Shown here piece by piece: positions 36,380 through 44,548 of a stretch of 64,000 nucleotides of DNA (its first letter is position 1; each line of letters starts with the position of its first letter). The position numbers were made by a program, and so were the translations under genes. Source of the stretch: Vallicoccus soli (GTDB taxonomy: Bacteria > Actinomycetota > Actinomycetes > Motilibacterales > Motilibacteraceae); contig NZ_QZEZ01000003.1 of NCBI RefSeq assembly GCF_003594885.1, positions 248,001 through 312,000 of the forward strand, written 5' to 3'. The notes under the pieces are model-generated. The model did not search any database. It was not told the origin of the DNA and saw nothing but the letters and a program-made list of their open reading frames with translations.

Positions 36380-37159
36380 TCAGGCGCCGGGGGGCTCGTA
36401 CCGGCCGTCGACGGCGGTCCAGCCGCCGTCGACGGTGAGGACGCTGCCGGTGACGAAGCTGCTGGCGTCGGAGGCGAGGTAGACGACGGCGCCGGCGAGC
36501 TCCCCGGGGCGGGCCCAGCGGCCGAGGGCGCTCTTGGCGGCGTAGGCGCCGTACCAGGAGGGGTCGGCCTTGATCTGCGCGGTGAGCGGGGTCTCGACGA
36601 CGCCGGGGGCGACGGCGTTCACGCGCACGCCGCGGGGGCCGAGCTCGGCGGCCGCGGTGCGCAGCAGCTGGACGAGGCCGGCCTTGGTGGCCGCGTACAC
36701 GCCCTGGCCCGGCTCCACGGTCACCGCCCGGATCGAGGAGAACCCGACGACCGAGCCGCGGCCCCGCTCGGCCATGGCGCCGCCGAAGGTCCGTACGAGG
36801 TCGAACGACGCCCGCAGGTTGAGCGCGACGACCCGGTCGAACTCCTCCTCGGCGTAGTCGAGCAGGCGCTTGCGCACGTTGGTGGCGGCCGTGAAGACGA
36901 GCACGTCGACGTCGCCGAGCTCCCCCGGCGCCGCGGCGACCGCCGCGCGGTCGAGGACGTCCAGGGGGTACGCCGTGCCGCCCGCCCCCTGCGCCGTCCG
37001 GGCGGCCGCGTCGGCGTCCCGGTCGGCGCACACCACGTCGGCGCCGTGCGCGGCGAGGGCGAGCGCCGCCTCGCGGCCGATGCCGCTGCCGGCGCCGACG
37101 ACGACGGCCCGGCGGCCGTCGAGGCGGAAGAGGCGGGTGTAGTCCGGGGCGGGGTCCAC
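36380..37159 (-). CDS. SDR family oxidoreductase, last gene of the peptide-catabolic operon
   Basis: 259 residues, classical SDR. The cofactor motif is VVGAGSGIGREAAL with an acidic CADRDAD after the second strand, which suggests NAD preference. FTAATN stands at the NNAG position, the catalytic Ser is in VGFSSIR and the Tyr/Lys in VYAATK, and the C-terminus is SSFVTGSVLTVDGGWT. The GTG at 37159 lies 10 bases after the aldehyde dehydrogenase stop. An alcohol-to-aldehyde or keto-reduction step feeding the neighbouring ALDH is plausible but unproven. Confidence 0.88.
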   Translation of the reverse strand: MDPAPDYTRLFRLDGRRAVVVGAGSGIGREAALALAAHGADVVCADRDADAAARTAQGAGGTAYPLDVLDRAAVAAAPGELGDVDVLVFTAATNVRKRLLDYAEEEFDRVVALNLRASFDLVRTFGGAMAERGRGSVVGFSSIRAVTVEPGQGVYAATKAGLVQLLRTAAAELGPRGVRVNAVAPGVVETPLTAQIKADPSWYGAYAAKSALGRWARPGELAGAVVYLASDASSFVTGSVLTVDGGWTAVDGRYEPPGA

Positions 37160-37169
37160 GCAGGGCTCC

Positions 37170-38630
37170 TCAAGCCGGCCGGATGACGGCCATGCGGGTG
37201 ACGGTGAGCTCCTCGACGGCGAAGCGCGGGCCCTCGCGACCGGCCCCCGAGTCCTTCACGCCGCCGTAGGGCATGGTGTCCGACCGGAAGCCGGGCACCT
37301 CGTTGACGACGACGCCGCCGACCTCGAGCCGCTCCACCGCCGCGAAGGCGCTCGCCAGCGAGCGGGTGAAGACGCTGGCGTGCAGGCCGTAGCGGGAGGC
37401 GTTGACGGCGTCGTACGCGGCGTCGAGCGACGGCACCGCCCGCACGCACACGACCGGGCCGAAGACCTCCTCGTCCCACGCGGCCACGCCGTCGGGGACG
37501 TCGGCGAGCACGGTCGGCCCCAGCGGGTCGTCGTCGGGCCCGCCGGCGAGCACGCGCGCGCCGGCCGCGACCGCCTCGCGCACCCAGGAGGCGACGCGCT
37601 CGCGGGAGCCGGCGTCGATGAGCGCCGAGACGCGGGTGGCGGGGTCGCGGGGGTCCCCGACCCGCACGTCCGCCACGCCCGCGGCGAGCCGGTCCAGGAA
37701 CGCCCCGGCGACGCTCTCCTCGACGAGGACCCGCTGCACGGAGATGCACGCCTGGCCGGAGGCGTAGAAGCCGCCGCGCAGGACGGCCGCAGCGGCCGCG
37801 TCGAGGTCGGCGTCGGCCGCGACGACGAGCGCGGCGTTGGAACCGAGCTCGAGGAGGACCTTGCGCGGGGCCGCGTCGCGCGCGATGCGGTGCCCGACCG
37901 CGGCCGAGCCGGTGAAGGACACCGCCGCCACCCGCGGGTCGGTCGTGAGCGCGCTGCCCACGGAGGCGTCGCCCGTGACGAGCTGCACCGCGGCCGCGGG
38001 CGCGCCGGCCGCCTCCGCCGCCTCGCGCAGCGCGTGCACGAGCCAGAGGGTCGCCAGCGGCGTCTGCGGCGCGGGCTTGACGACGACGGGGCACCCGGCG
38101 GCGACGGCGGGCCCCACCTTGTGGGCCGCGAGGAGCAGGGGGTAGTTGAAGCCCGCGATCCCGACGACGACCCCGACCGGCTTGCGCACCCAGAAGCCGA
38201 TGAGGCCCTCGCCGGACGGCAGCAGGTCGAGCGGCACGGTCTCCCCGTGCAGCCGGGCGACCTCCTCGGCGGACGCGGCGAGGGTCACGAGCGCGCGGTC
38301 CACCTCGACCCGGCAGTCCACGAGGGGCTTGCCGGTCTCGAGGACGAGCAGCTGCTCGAGGTCGTCGCGCCGCGCCGCGAGGGCGTCGCGGGCGCCGAGC
38401 AGGACGGCGCGCCGCACGTGCGACGGCAGCGCGGCCACGGCGCCCCGGCAGGCCGCGGCGGCGGCCACCGCGCGCTCGGCCAGCGCCGCGTCGCCGACGG
38501 GCGCGGGGGCGACGGGCGAGCCGTCGTACGGGAAGCGCACCTCCCGGGTCCCTGCGGCGACCCACGCGTCGCCGACGGGCAGGCCCTCGGGGAAGGGCAG
38601 GGCGACGCCCTGCGCGGTCCGGCGGGTCAC
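37170..38630 (-). CDS. aldehyde dehydrogenase family protein
   Basis: 486 residues. GIAGFNYPLLLAAHKVGPAVAAGCPVVVKPA (in parts: GIAGFNYPLLL, VVVKPAPQTPL) forms the cofactor cleft, VSFTGSAAVGHRI is the NAD loop, LELGSNAALVV carries the general-base Glu (with S instead of the usual G), and the catalytic Cys is in SGQACISVQRV (about residue 297). The LELGSNAA plus CISVQR combination belongs to a less studied ALDH branch that includes enzymes for short functionalised aldehydes. The GTG at 38630 overlaps the P1 hydrolase stop. The substrate is unknown; the context suggests an aldehyde from breakdown of an imported amide or peptide. Confidence 0.88.
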   Translation of the reverse strand: MTRRTAQGVALPFPEGLPVGDAWVAAGTREVRFPYDGSPVAPAPVGDAALAERAVAAAAACRGAVAALPSHVRRAVLLGARDALAARRDDLEQLLVLETGKPLVDCRVEVDRALVTLAASAEEVARLHGETVPLDLLPSGEGLIGFWVRKPVGVVVGIAGFNYPLLLAAHKVGPAVAAGCPVVVKPAPQTPLATLWLVHALREAAEAAGAPAAAVQLVTGDASVGSALTTDPRVAAVSFTGSAAVGHRIARDAAPRKVLLELGSNAALVVAADADLDAAAAAVLRGGFYASGQACISVQRVLVEESVAGAFLDRLAAGVADVRVGDPRDPATRVSALIDAGSRERVASWVREAVAAGARVLAGGPDDDPLGPTVLADVPDGVAAWDEEVFGPVVCVRAVPSLDAAYDAVNASRYGLHASVFTRSLASAFAAVERLEVGGVVVNEVPGFRSDTMPYGGVKDSGAGREGPRFAVEELTVTRMAVIRPA

Positions 38631-39694
38631 GGTCGGCCTCCTCGGCGGGCGGACGGGACGAGGTCGAGGTACGACGGCCACTCCCCCGCGGGCGTGCGCG
38701 TGGTCGTGGCGGCCAGCACGGCGTGCACGACGGCGCGGGTGACGCAGTCGGCCGCCACGGTCAGCAGGCCGTGCAGGGCCTGCGCGTCGGGCGCGGGCCG
38801 CGCCGCCGTGGACAGGCCGAAGAGCGTGTCGCCGTCGAACATCGTGTGCACCGGGCGCAGCGCCCGCGCGAGCCCGTCGTGCCCGATGCCGGCGAGCTTG
38901 GCGCACTGCGCCTTGGTGAGCGCGAGGTCGGTGGCGACGACGCCGATGGTCGTGTGCAGGTCGCCCCGGCGCTGCGCCCGCTCCGGTGCCGTGACCGCCG
39001 CGGCGTCGGAGGGGTCGGGGGTCCCCAGCCACGCCAGCTCGCCGGGGAGCAGGTGCCGCGCGCCCCAGAGCCCGCCGGTCCGCGGGTCGGCCGGGGATCC
39101 GAGCGCGTTGACGACGACGAGGGCGGCGACCGTCGCCCCGCCCGGCAGGACCGCGCTCGCGGAGCCGACACCGCCCTTGAACCGCCCGGCCAGGGCGCCC
39201 GTCCCGGCGCCGACGCACCCCTGCTGCACGGGCCCGTCCCCCGCGGCGTCGTGCGCGGCCGCGCCGAAGGATGCGTCGGCGCGGCGCGCCTGGTCCCCGC
39301 CCCGGCCCAGGTCGAAGACGACGGCGGCGGGGACGATCGGCACCACGACGTCGCCGTCGGCGCCCACCCGCAGCCCGGTCCCGGCCTCGGCCAGCCGGGC
39401 CATGACCCCGTCGGCGGCGCCGAGGCCGAAGGCGCTGCTGCCACCGAGGACGACGGCGTGCACGCGCTCGACGACGTTGCGCGGGTCGAGCAGGTCGGTC
39501 TCGCGGGTGCCGGGGCCGCCGCCGCGCACGTCCACCCCGCCGACCACCCCGCCCTCGGGAGCGAGGACCACGGTCGTGCCGGTGAGCCAGCCGTCGCCGG
39601 CCGCGGTGCGGTGCCCGACCCGCAGCCCGGGCACGTCGACGAGGCTGTTGCTCGGCCCGGGGCGGACCTCCGGCTCGACCGGGCCGACGCTCAC
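38627..39694 (-). CDS. P1 family N-terminal-nucleophile hydrolase (DmpA/NylC type), cytoplasmic
   Basis: 355 residues, no signal peptide. Family blocks are NSLVDVPGLRVGH, ETDLLDPRNVVERVHAVVLGGSSAFGLGAADGVM (in parts: TDLLDP, VVLGGSSAFGL), VPIVPAAVVFDLGRGGD, GRFKGGVGSAS and TVAALVVVNALGSP. The expected self-cleavage point lies in GDLHTTIGVVATD. Thr248 would be the N-terminal nucleophile, preceded by His247 where NylC has Asn. Members hydrolyse N-terminal residues of peptides, beta-peptides, D-amino-acid amides or nylon oligomers. The GTG at 39694 overlaps the M20 gene stop. Confidence 0.88.
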   Translation of the reverse strand: MSVGPVEPEVRPGPSNSLVDVPGLRVGHRTAAGDGWLTGTTVVLAPEGGVVGGVDVRGGGPGTRETDLLDPRNVVERVHAVVLGGSSAFGLGAADGVMARLAEAGTGLRVGADGDVVVPIVPAAVVFDLGRGGDQARRADASFGAAAHDAAGDGPVQQGCVGAGTGALAGRFKGGVGSASAVLPGGATVAALVVVNALGSPADPRTGGLWGARHLLPGELAWLGTPDPSDAAAVTAPERAQRRGDLHTTIGVVATDLALTKAQCAKLAGIGHDGLARALRPVHTMFDGDTLFGLSTAARPAPDAQALHGLLTVAADCVTRAVVHAVLAATTTRTPAGEWPSYLDLVPSARRGGRP

Positions 39695-40893
39695 GGCCGG
39701 CCGCCGCGCAGGAAGCGCCCGGCGGCCTCGGCGTAGACCCGGGCGCAGGCGACGATCTCGTCCACCTCGACGTACTCGTCGGCCTGGTGGGCGATCCACT
39801 TGCCGCCGGGGCCGTAGACGACGGTCGGCATCCCAGCGTCGCGGGTGAGGATCGTGCCGTCGGTCGCCCCCGGCACCCCGCCGTACCGCGCCGGCTCGCC
39901 GAGCACCGCCTCGTGCGCGGCGGCGAGCGCGGTGACGAGCGGGTGGGCGGGGTCGACCTCGACGGCCGGCCGGTCGTCGACGACGGTGACCTCGGCGCGT
40001 ACGCCGTCGGGGGTGCCCGCCGCCTCGGCCAGGGCCCGGACCCGCGCGACGAGCGCGCCGTGGTCGACGTCCGGCAGGGTCCGCACGTCGAGGCAGACCG
40101 AGGCCCGGGCGGGGATGACGTTGATCTGGTCCGCGTCCCCGGCCCCGAGGACGGTGGGCGTGAGGTACACCCGCCCGAGGTGCTCGTGCTCGCCGAACGC
40201 CTCCACGAGCTCGCGCTGGTAGTCCGCGAGCGCCGCGAGCAGGCGGCCCACGGCGACGACCGGGTTGCGCGCGTGCTGCGGCATCGCCCCGTGCGCCATG
40301 CGCCCGTGCAGGTCGACCCGCAGGCGGACGGCGCCCTTGGCGGCGACGCAGACCTCGCCGGCCTCGGGCTCGCAGACGATCGCCCCGTCGACCTCGCGAG
40401 CAAGCGCTGTCCGCGCGAAGTGCTTCGCGCCGAGCATCAGGCCCTCCTCGTCGACGAGGGCGCACACCGCGACCCGCCCCGGGAAGGGCCCGGCCTCCTG
40501 CAGGGCGCGCACCGCGTAGAGCATCGCGGCGACGCCCGACTTCATGTCGGCCGAGCCGCGCCCGTAGAGCCGGCCGTCGCGGACCTCCGCGCCGAAGGGG
40601 TCGACGGTCCAGCTCGAGAGGTCCCCCTCGGTCACGACGTCGGTGTGCCCCTCGAAGGCGAGGGTGGGGCCGGGCCCGCCGCCGCCCTCGACGACGGCGA
40701 CGACGTTGGGCCGCCCCGGCGCGACCTCGGTGACCTCCGGCTCCCAGCCGAACGAGCGCATGCGCTCGGCGACGAGCGCGGCCGCCTCGCCCTCGGCGGT
40801 CCCGGCCCGCGGGTCGTGGACGCTGCGGCACCGCACCAGCTCGCGGGTGAAGGCGACGACCGCCTCGGCGTCGACGTCGTACGGGCTGCTCAC
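39691..40893 (-). CDS. M20 family metallopeptidase (ArgE/DapE/ACY1-like)
   Basis: 400 residues. The zinc ligands of the M20 family are visible: FEGHTDVV (about residue 82), GRGSADMKSGVAAM (Asp bridging, about residue 115), the catalytic DEEG, the CEPE ligand region, and a C-terminal KWIAHQADEYVEVDE with the last His. The lid-domain His occurs in HGRMAHGAMPQHARNP. It removes acyl groups or C-terminal residues from small peptides. The GTG at 40893 overlaps the preceding ATPase stop. Coupled to a peptide importer, it most likely cleaves imported N-acyl amino acids or dipeptides. Confidence 0.9.
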   Translation of the reverse strand: MSSPYDVDAEAVVAFTRELVRCRSVHDPRAGTAEGEAAALVAERMRSFGWEPEVTEVAPGRPNVVAVVEGGGGPGPTLAFEGHTDVVTEGDLSSWTVDPFGAEVRDGRLYGRGSADMKSGVAAMLYAVRALQEAGPFPGRVAVCALVDEEGLMLGAKHFARTALAREVDGAIVCEPEAGEVCVAAKGAVRLRVDLHGRMAHGAMPQHARNPVVAVGRLLAALADYQRELVEAFGEHEHLGRVYLTPTVLGAGDADQINVIPARASVCLDVRTLPDVDHGALVARVRALAEAAGTPDGVRAEVTVVDDRPAVEVDPAHPLVTALAAAHEAVLGEPARYGGVPGATDGTILTRDAGMPTVVYGPGGKWIAHQADEYVEVDEIVACARVYAEAAGRFLRGGRP

Positions 40894-41750
40894 GAGACGG
40901 CCTCCTCGGTGCCGGGGGCGGTGGCGCCGCGCGCGAGGTCCGCCGCGGTCACGCCGTCCAGGGCCTTGCGCAGGGTGGGCACGGCGGCCACGAGCCGCCG
41001 GGTGTACGGGTGCCGCGGGGCGCCGTGGACCTGCTCGGTGGGCCCCAGCTCGACGATGCGGCCCTCGTGCACGACCGCGACGGTGTCGCAGACGTGCCGC
41101 ACGACGCTGAGGTCGTGCGAGACGAAGACGAGGGTGAGCGCGTGCTCCTCGACGAGGTCGGCGAGCAGGTTGAGGATCTGCGCGCGCACCGACACGTCGA
41201 GGGCGCTCACCGGCTCGTCGGCCACGAGCACCTTCGGCCGCGTCGACAGGGCCCGGGCGATCGAGATGCGCTGGCGCTGGCCGCCGGAGAACTGGTGGGG
41301 GTAGCGCTCCCCCGCGTCCGGCGGCAGGCCGACGTCCGCGAGCAGCTCGGCCACCCGGGCCCGGGGGTCGCGCTCGCCCTGGGCCACGAGCGGCTCGGCG
41401 ACGATGTCGCGCACCCGCATGCGCGGGTCGAGCGAGCCCATCGGGTCCTGGAAGACGACCTGCAGGTCGCGGCGCAGCCCCCGCAGGCGCCGCTCCGGCA
41501 GGCCCGAGACGACCTCGCCGTCGAAGGCGACCGTGCCGGCGGTCGGGGTGTCCAGGGCGCAGAGCAGGCGGATGAGCGTCGACTTGCCGGAGCCGGACTC
41601 CCCCACGATGCCGAAGCGCTCGCCGCGGGCGACGTCGAAGCTGACGCCCCGCAGGGCGTGCACCTCGGGCGGCGGGGAGAGCAGGGACGTCCGCGAGCGC
41701 CGGTACGTCCGCTCGAGGTCGCGGACCGCGATGAGGGGCTGCCCGCTCAC
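40890..41750 (-). CDS. oligopeptide ABC transporter ATP-binding protein (OppF/DppF type)
   Basis: 286 residues. Walker A is GIVGESGSGKST (about residue 48), the Q-loop VVFQDPMGSLDPRM, the ABC signature FSGGQRQRISIARAL, Walker B KVLVADEPVSALD and the H-switch FVSHDLSVV. The C-terminal HPYTRRLVAAVPTL segment is typical of the peptide-transporter subfamily. It is the second ATPase of the importer. The GTG at 41750 overlaps the stop of the first ATPase gene by 4 bases. Confidence 0.92.
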   Translation of the reverse strand: MSGQPLIAVRDLERTYRRSRTSLLSPPPEVHALRGVSFDVARGERFGIVGESGSGKSTLIRLLCALDTPTAGTVAFDGEVVSGLPERRLRGLRRDLQVVFQDPMGSLDPRMRVRDIVAEPLVAQGERDPRARVAELLADVGLPPDAGERYPHQFSGGQRQRISIARALSTRPKVLVADEPVSALDVSVRAQILNLLADLVEEHALTLVFVSHDLSVVRHVCDTVAVVHEGRIVELGPTEQVHGAPRHPYTRRLVAAVPTLRKALDGVTAADLARGATAPGTEEAVS

Positions 41751-42742
41751 CGCGGCTCCTCCACCGGGTGGCGGCAGGCGTGCCCGCGGGCGCGGTCGCC
41801 GTACCAGGGGGGCAGCTCGGCGCAGTCGTCCTGCGCGCGGGGGCAGCGGGTGCGGAAGACGCAGCCGTCGGGGAACCGGCCGGCGGCGGGCACGGCCCCG
41901 GCGATGGTGCGCAGCCGGCCGCGCTCGTCGCTGCGCTCGAGGTCGGACGAGTCGAGCAGGCCGCGCGTGTACGGGTGCCGTGGGCGCGTGAAGACCTCGT
42001 CCACCGTGCCGGTCTCGACGATGCGCCCGCCGTACATGACCATGACGCGCCGGCACACCGTGGCGACGACGGCCAGGTCGTGCGTGATGAAGAGCAGGGC
42101 CGAGCCGAGCCGCTCCACGCCGCGCAGCACCAGGTCGAGCACCTGCGCCTGCACGGTGACGTCGAGGGCGGTCGTGGGCTCGTCGCAGAGGAGGACCGAC
42201 GGGTCGTTGGACAGCGCCATCGCGAGGACCACCCGCTGGCGCTGCCCGCCGGAGAGCTGGTGCGGGTACGCCCGCGCGGCCCGCCCGGGGTCGGGCAGCC
42301 GCACGAGGTCGAGCAGTTCGACGGCCCGCGCCCGCGCCGCCCGCCGGTCCGGCACGGTGCGGTGCAGCAGCATCGCCTCGGCGACCTGGTCGCCGACGCG
42401 CATCACCGGGTTCAGCGCGGTCATCGGCTCCTGGAAGACCATGGCGACCCTGTCGCCCCGTACGCGGGACAGCGCCTTCTCCGAGGCCCCGACGAGGTCG
42501 TGGTCCACGCCCGCGAGGCGCACCGAGCCCTCGGCCCTCACCCCCTCGGGCAGCAGGCCCATGACCGCCGACGCGGTGAGGGACTTGCCCGAGCCCGACT
42601 CGCCGATGAGGCCGACGCGCTCGCCGGCGGACAGGCTGAACGAGACGTCGCTGACCAGGCGCAGGCGCGAGGTGCCGACGTGCAGGTCGCGCACGTCGAG
42701 CACGGGGGCACCCGCTGCGGGCGCCGCGGCCGCCGCGCTCAC
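41747..42742 (-). CDS. oligopeptide ABC transporter ATP-binding protein (OppD/DppD type)
   Basis: 331 residues. Walker A is GLIGESGSGKSLTA (about residue 44), the Q-loop VFQEPMTALNPVM, the signature LSGGQRQRVVLAMAL, Walker B SVLLCDEPTTALD and the H-switch FITHDLAVV. The C-terminal extension has HPYTRGLLDSSDLE and a four-Cys-type CVFRTRCPRAQDDC ending in RGHACRHP, the iron-sulfur-like oligopeptide C-terminal motif. It pairs with the OppF-type ATPase. The GTG at 42742 overlaps the permease stop. Confidence 0.92.
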   Translation of the reverse strand: MSAAAAAPAAGAPVLDVRDLHVGTSRLRLVSDVSFSLSAGERVGLIGESGSGKSLTASAVMGLLPEGVRAEGSVRLAGVDHDLVGASEKALSRVRGDRVAMVFQEPMTALNPVMRVGDQVAEAMLLHRTVPDRRAARARAVELLDLVRLPDPGRAARAYPHQLSGGQRQRVVLAMALSNDPSVLLCDEPTTALDVTVQAQVLDLVLRGVERLGSALLFITHDLAVVATVCRRVMVMYGGRIVETGTVDEVFTRPRHPYTRGLLDSSDLERSDERGRLRTIAGAVPAAGRFPDGCVFRTRCPRAQDDCAELPPWYGDRARGHACRHPVEEPR

Positions 42743-43599
42743 CGGCGGTCCTGCAGCCGCGGGTCGAGGTGGTCGCGCAGGCCGTCGCCGAGCAGGTTGA
42801 AGCCCAGCACGGCCAGGGCGATGGCCAGGCCGGGCCAGAGCGCCAGCCGCGGCGCCGTGAACAGCAGCTCCTGCGACTCCTGCAGCATCCGCCCCCAGGA
42901 CGGCGTGGGCGGGCGGGTGCCGAAGCCGAGGAACGACAGGGCGGCCTCGGCGAGCACGGCGATGGCGAAGCTCACCGACGCCTGGACGATGACGAGGCCG
43001 GCGATGTTGGGCAGCACGTGCCGGCCCGCGACCGCCGGCGGCGTGCGCCCGGCCGAGCGGGCGGCGAGCACGTACTCGGTGCTCATCACCTGCAGCGTGC
43101 CGCTGCGGGCGAGCCGGGCGAAGGACGGCACGGTGGCGATGCCGATGGCGACCATCGCGGTGAGCGTCGAGGCGCCGAAGACGGCGCCGAACATGATGGC
43201 GAGCAGCAGCGCCGGGAAGGCCAGCAGCAGGTCGTTGAGCCGCATGAGCAGCTCCCCGAGCCAGCGCGGCGCCATGCCGGCGAGCACGCCCAGCGGCGTG
43301 CCCACGACCGCCGCGACGCCGACGGCGACGATGCCGACGAAGAGCGTCGTGCGCGCGCCGACCATGAGCTGGCTGACGACGTCGCGGCCGAACTTGTCGG
43401 TGCCCAGCCAGTGGTCGGCACCGGGGGTGAGCAGGCGGGCGGCGGGGTCGACCCGGGTGGGGTCGTACGGGGTCCAGACGAACGACACCAGCGCGGCGAC
43501 GACGACCAGCCCGACGAGGGCACCGCCGACGACGAGGGAGGCGTTCGCCCGGCGCCGGTCCCCGGTGGGCGCGAGCGGCTCCAGGCGGGCGTCGGTCAC
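42739..43599 (-). CDS. peptide ABC transporter permease (DppC/OppC type)
   Basis: 286 residues, with a hydrophobic first segment and the DppC-type lead HWLGTDKFGRDVVSQLMVGARTTL (in parts: GTDKFGRDV), then five more segments. The EAA coupling loop is seen as EYVLAARSAGRTPPAVAGRHVLPN (about residues 176-199). The C-terminus has FGTRPPTPSWGRMLQES, common to this permease class. The GTG at 43599 overlaps the stop of the DppB-type gene. Confidence 0.92.
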   Translation of the reverse strand: MTDARLEPLAPTGDRRRANASLVVGGALVGLVVVAALVSFVWTPYDPTRVDPAARLLTPGADHWLGTDKFGRDVVSQLMVGARTTLFVGIVAVGVAAVVGTPLGVLAGMAPRWLGELLMRLNDLLLAFPALLLAIMFGAVFGASTLTAMVAIGIATVPSFARLARSGTLQVMSTEYVLAARSAGRTPPAVAGRHVLPNIAGLVIVQASVSFAIAVLAEAALSFLGFGTRPPTPSWGRMLQESQELLFTAPRLALWPGLAIALAVLGFNLLGDGLRDHLDPRLQDRR

Positions 43600-44543
43600 G
43601 CGGCCCTCCGCAGCCTCGGGTCCAGCACGGCGTAGAGCAGGTCGACCACGTAGTTGACGAGCAGCACGGCCAGCACGAGCACCATGACGACGCCCTGCAC
43701 GAGCAGCAGGTCGCGGTTGCCGACGCCGTCGAGCAGCAGGCTGCCGAGGCCGGGGATGACGAAGACGCGCTCGACGACGACCGCGCCGACGAGCAGCGTC
43801 GCGAGCTGCAGGCCGAGGACGGTGACGACGGGGATCGCGGCGTTGCGCAGGCCGTGGCGCACCAGGGCGCCGTACGGCCCGAGCCCCTTGGCCCGCGCGG
43901 TGCGCACGTAGTCCTCGCGGAGCACGTCGAGGACCGCCGAGCGCACGTAGCGGGTGAGGACCGCGCCCTGCACCAGGCCCAGCGACAGCGCGGGCAGCAC
44001 GAGGCGCCGCAGGAACTCCCCCGGGTCCTCGGCCGGCGGCACCCACCCGCTGGAGGGGAGCCAGCCCAGCCGCACCGCGAAGACGGTGACGAGCAGGATC
44101 CCCGCGAGGAACGACGGCACGGCCACCCCGACCTGGCTCAGCGCCGAGACCGCGGCACCGGCGGCGTCGCGGTGCCGCACGGCCGCGACGACGCCGAGGG
44201 GCAGCGCGACGAGCAGGGCGAGCACCATCGCGGTGAGCACCAGCCACAGCGTCACCTGCAGGCGGTCGAGCACCTGCGGGCCGATGCCCGCGCCCGAGAC
44301 GTACGACCGCCCGAAGTCCCCGCTGGGCAGGCCGCCGACCCAGTCGAGGTACTGCACGACGAGCGGGCGGTCCGTGCCGAACCGCTCCCGGGTCGCCTGC
44401 ACGGCCTCCTCGGTCGCGTTGACGCCGAGGGCGACGCGCGCCGGGTCGCCCGGCAGCACCGCCATGAAGGCGAAGACGACGACCGAGGCGAGCGCGAGGC
44501 TGACGAGGAAGACGAGGGTCCGCCGGAGCACCTGCAGGAGCAC
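43596..44543 (-). CDS. peptide ABC transporter permease (DppB/OppB type)
   Basis: 315 residues and about six membrane segments. The N-terminal VLRRTLVFLVSLALASVVVF and MAVLPGDPARVALG are standard for DppB. The periplasmic-side FGTDRPLVVQYLDWVGG and the coupling-loop sequence LREDYVRTARAKGLGPYGAL follow. The start at 44543 (GTG) is 5 bases after the substrate-binding gene stop and gives the family N-terminus; the longer frame upstream is a shadow. Confidence 0.92.
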   Translation of the reverse strand: MLLQVLRRTLVFLVSLALASVVVFAFMAVLPGDPARVALGVNATEEAVQATRERFGTDRPLVVQYLDWVGGLPSGDFGRSYVSGAGIGPQVLDRLQVTLWLVLTAMVLALLVALPLGVVAAVRHRDAAGAAVSALSQVGVAVPSFLAGILLVTVFAVRLGWLPSSGWVPPAEDPGEFLRRLVLPALSLGLVQGAVLTRYVRSAVLDVLREDYVRTARAKGLGPYGALVRHGLRNAAIPVVTVLGLQLATLLVGAVVVERVFVIPGLGSLLLDGVGNRDLLLVQGVVMVLVLAVLLVNYVVDLLYAVLDPRLRRAA

Positions 44544-44548
44544 GCGGC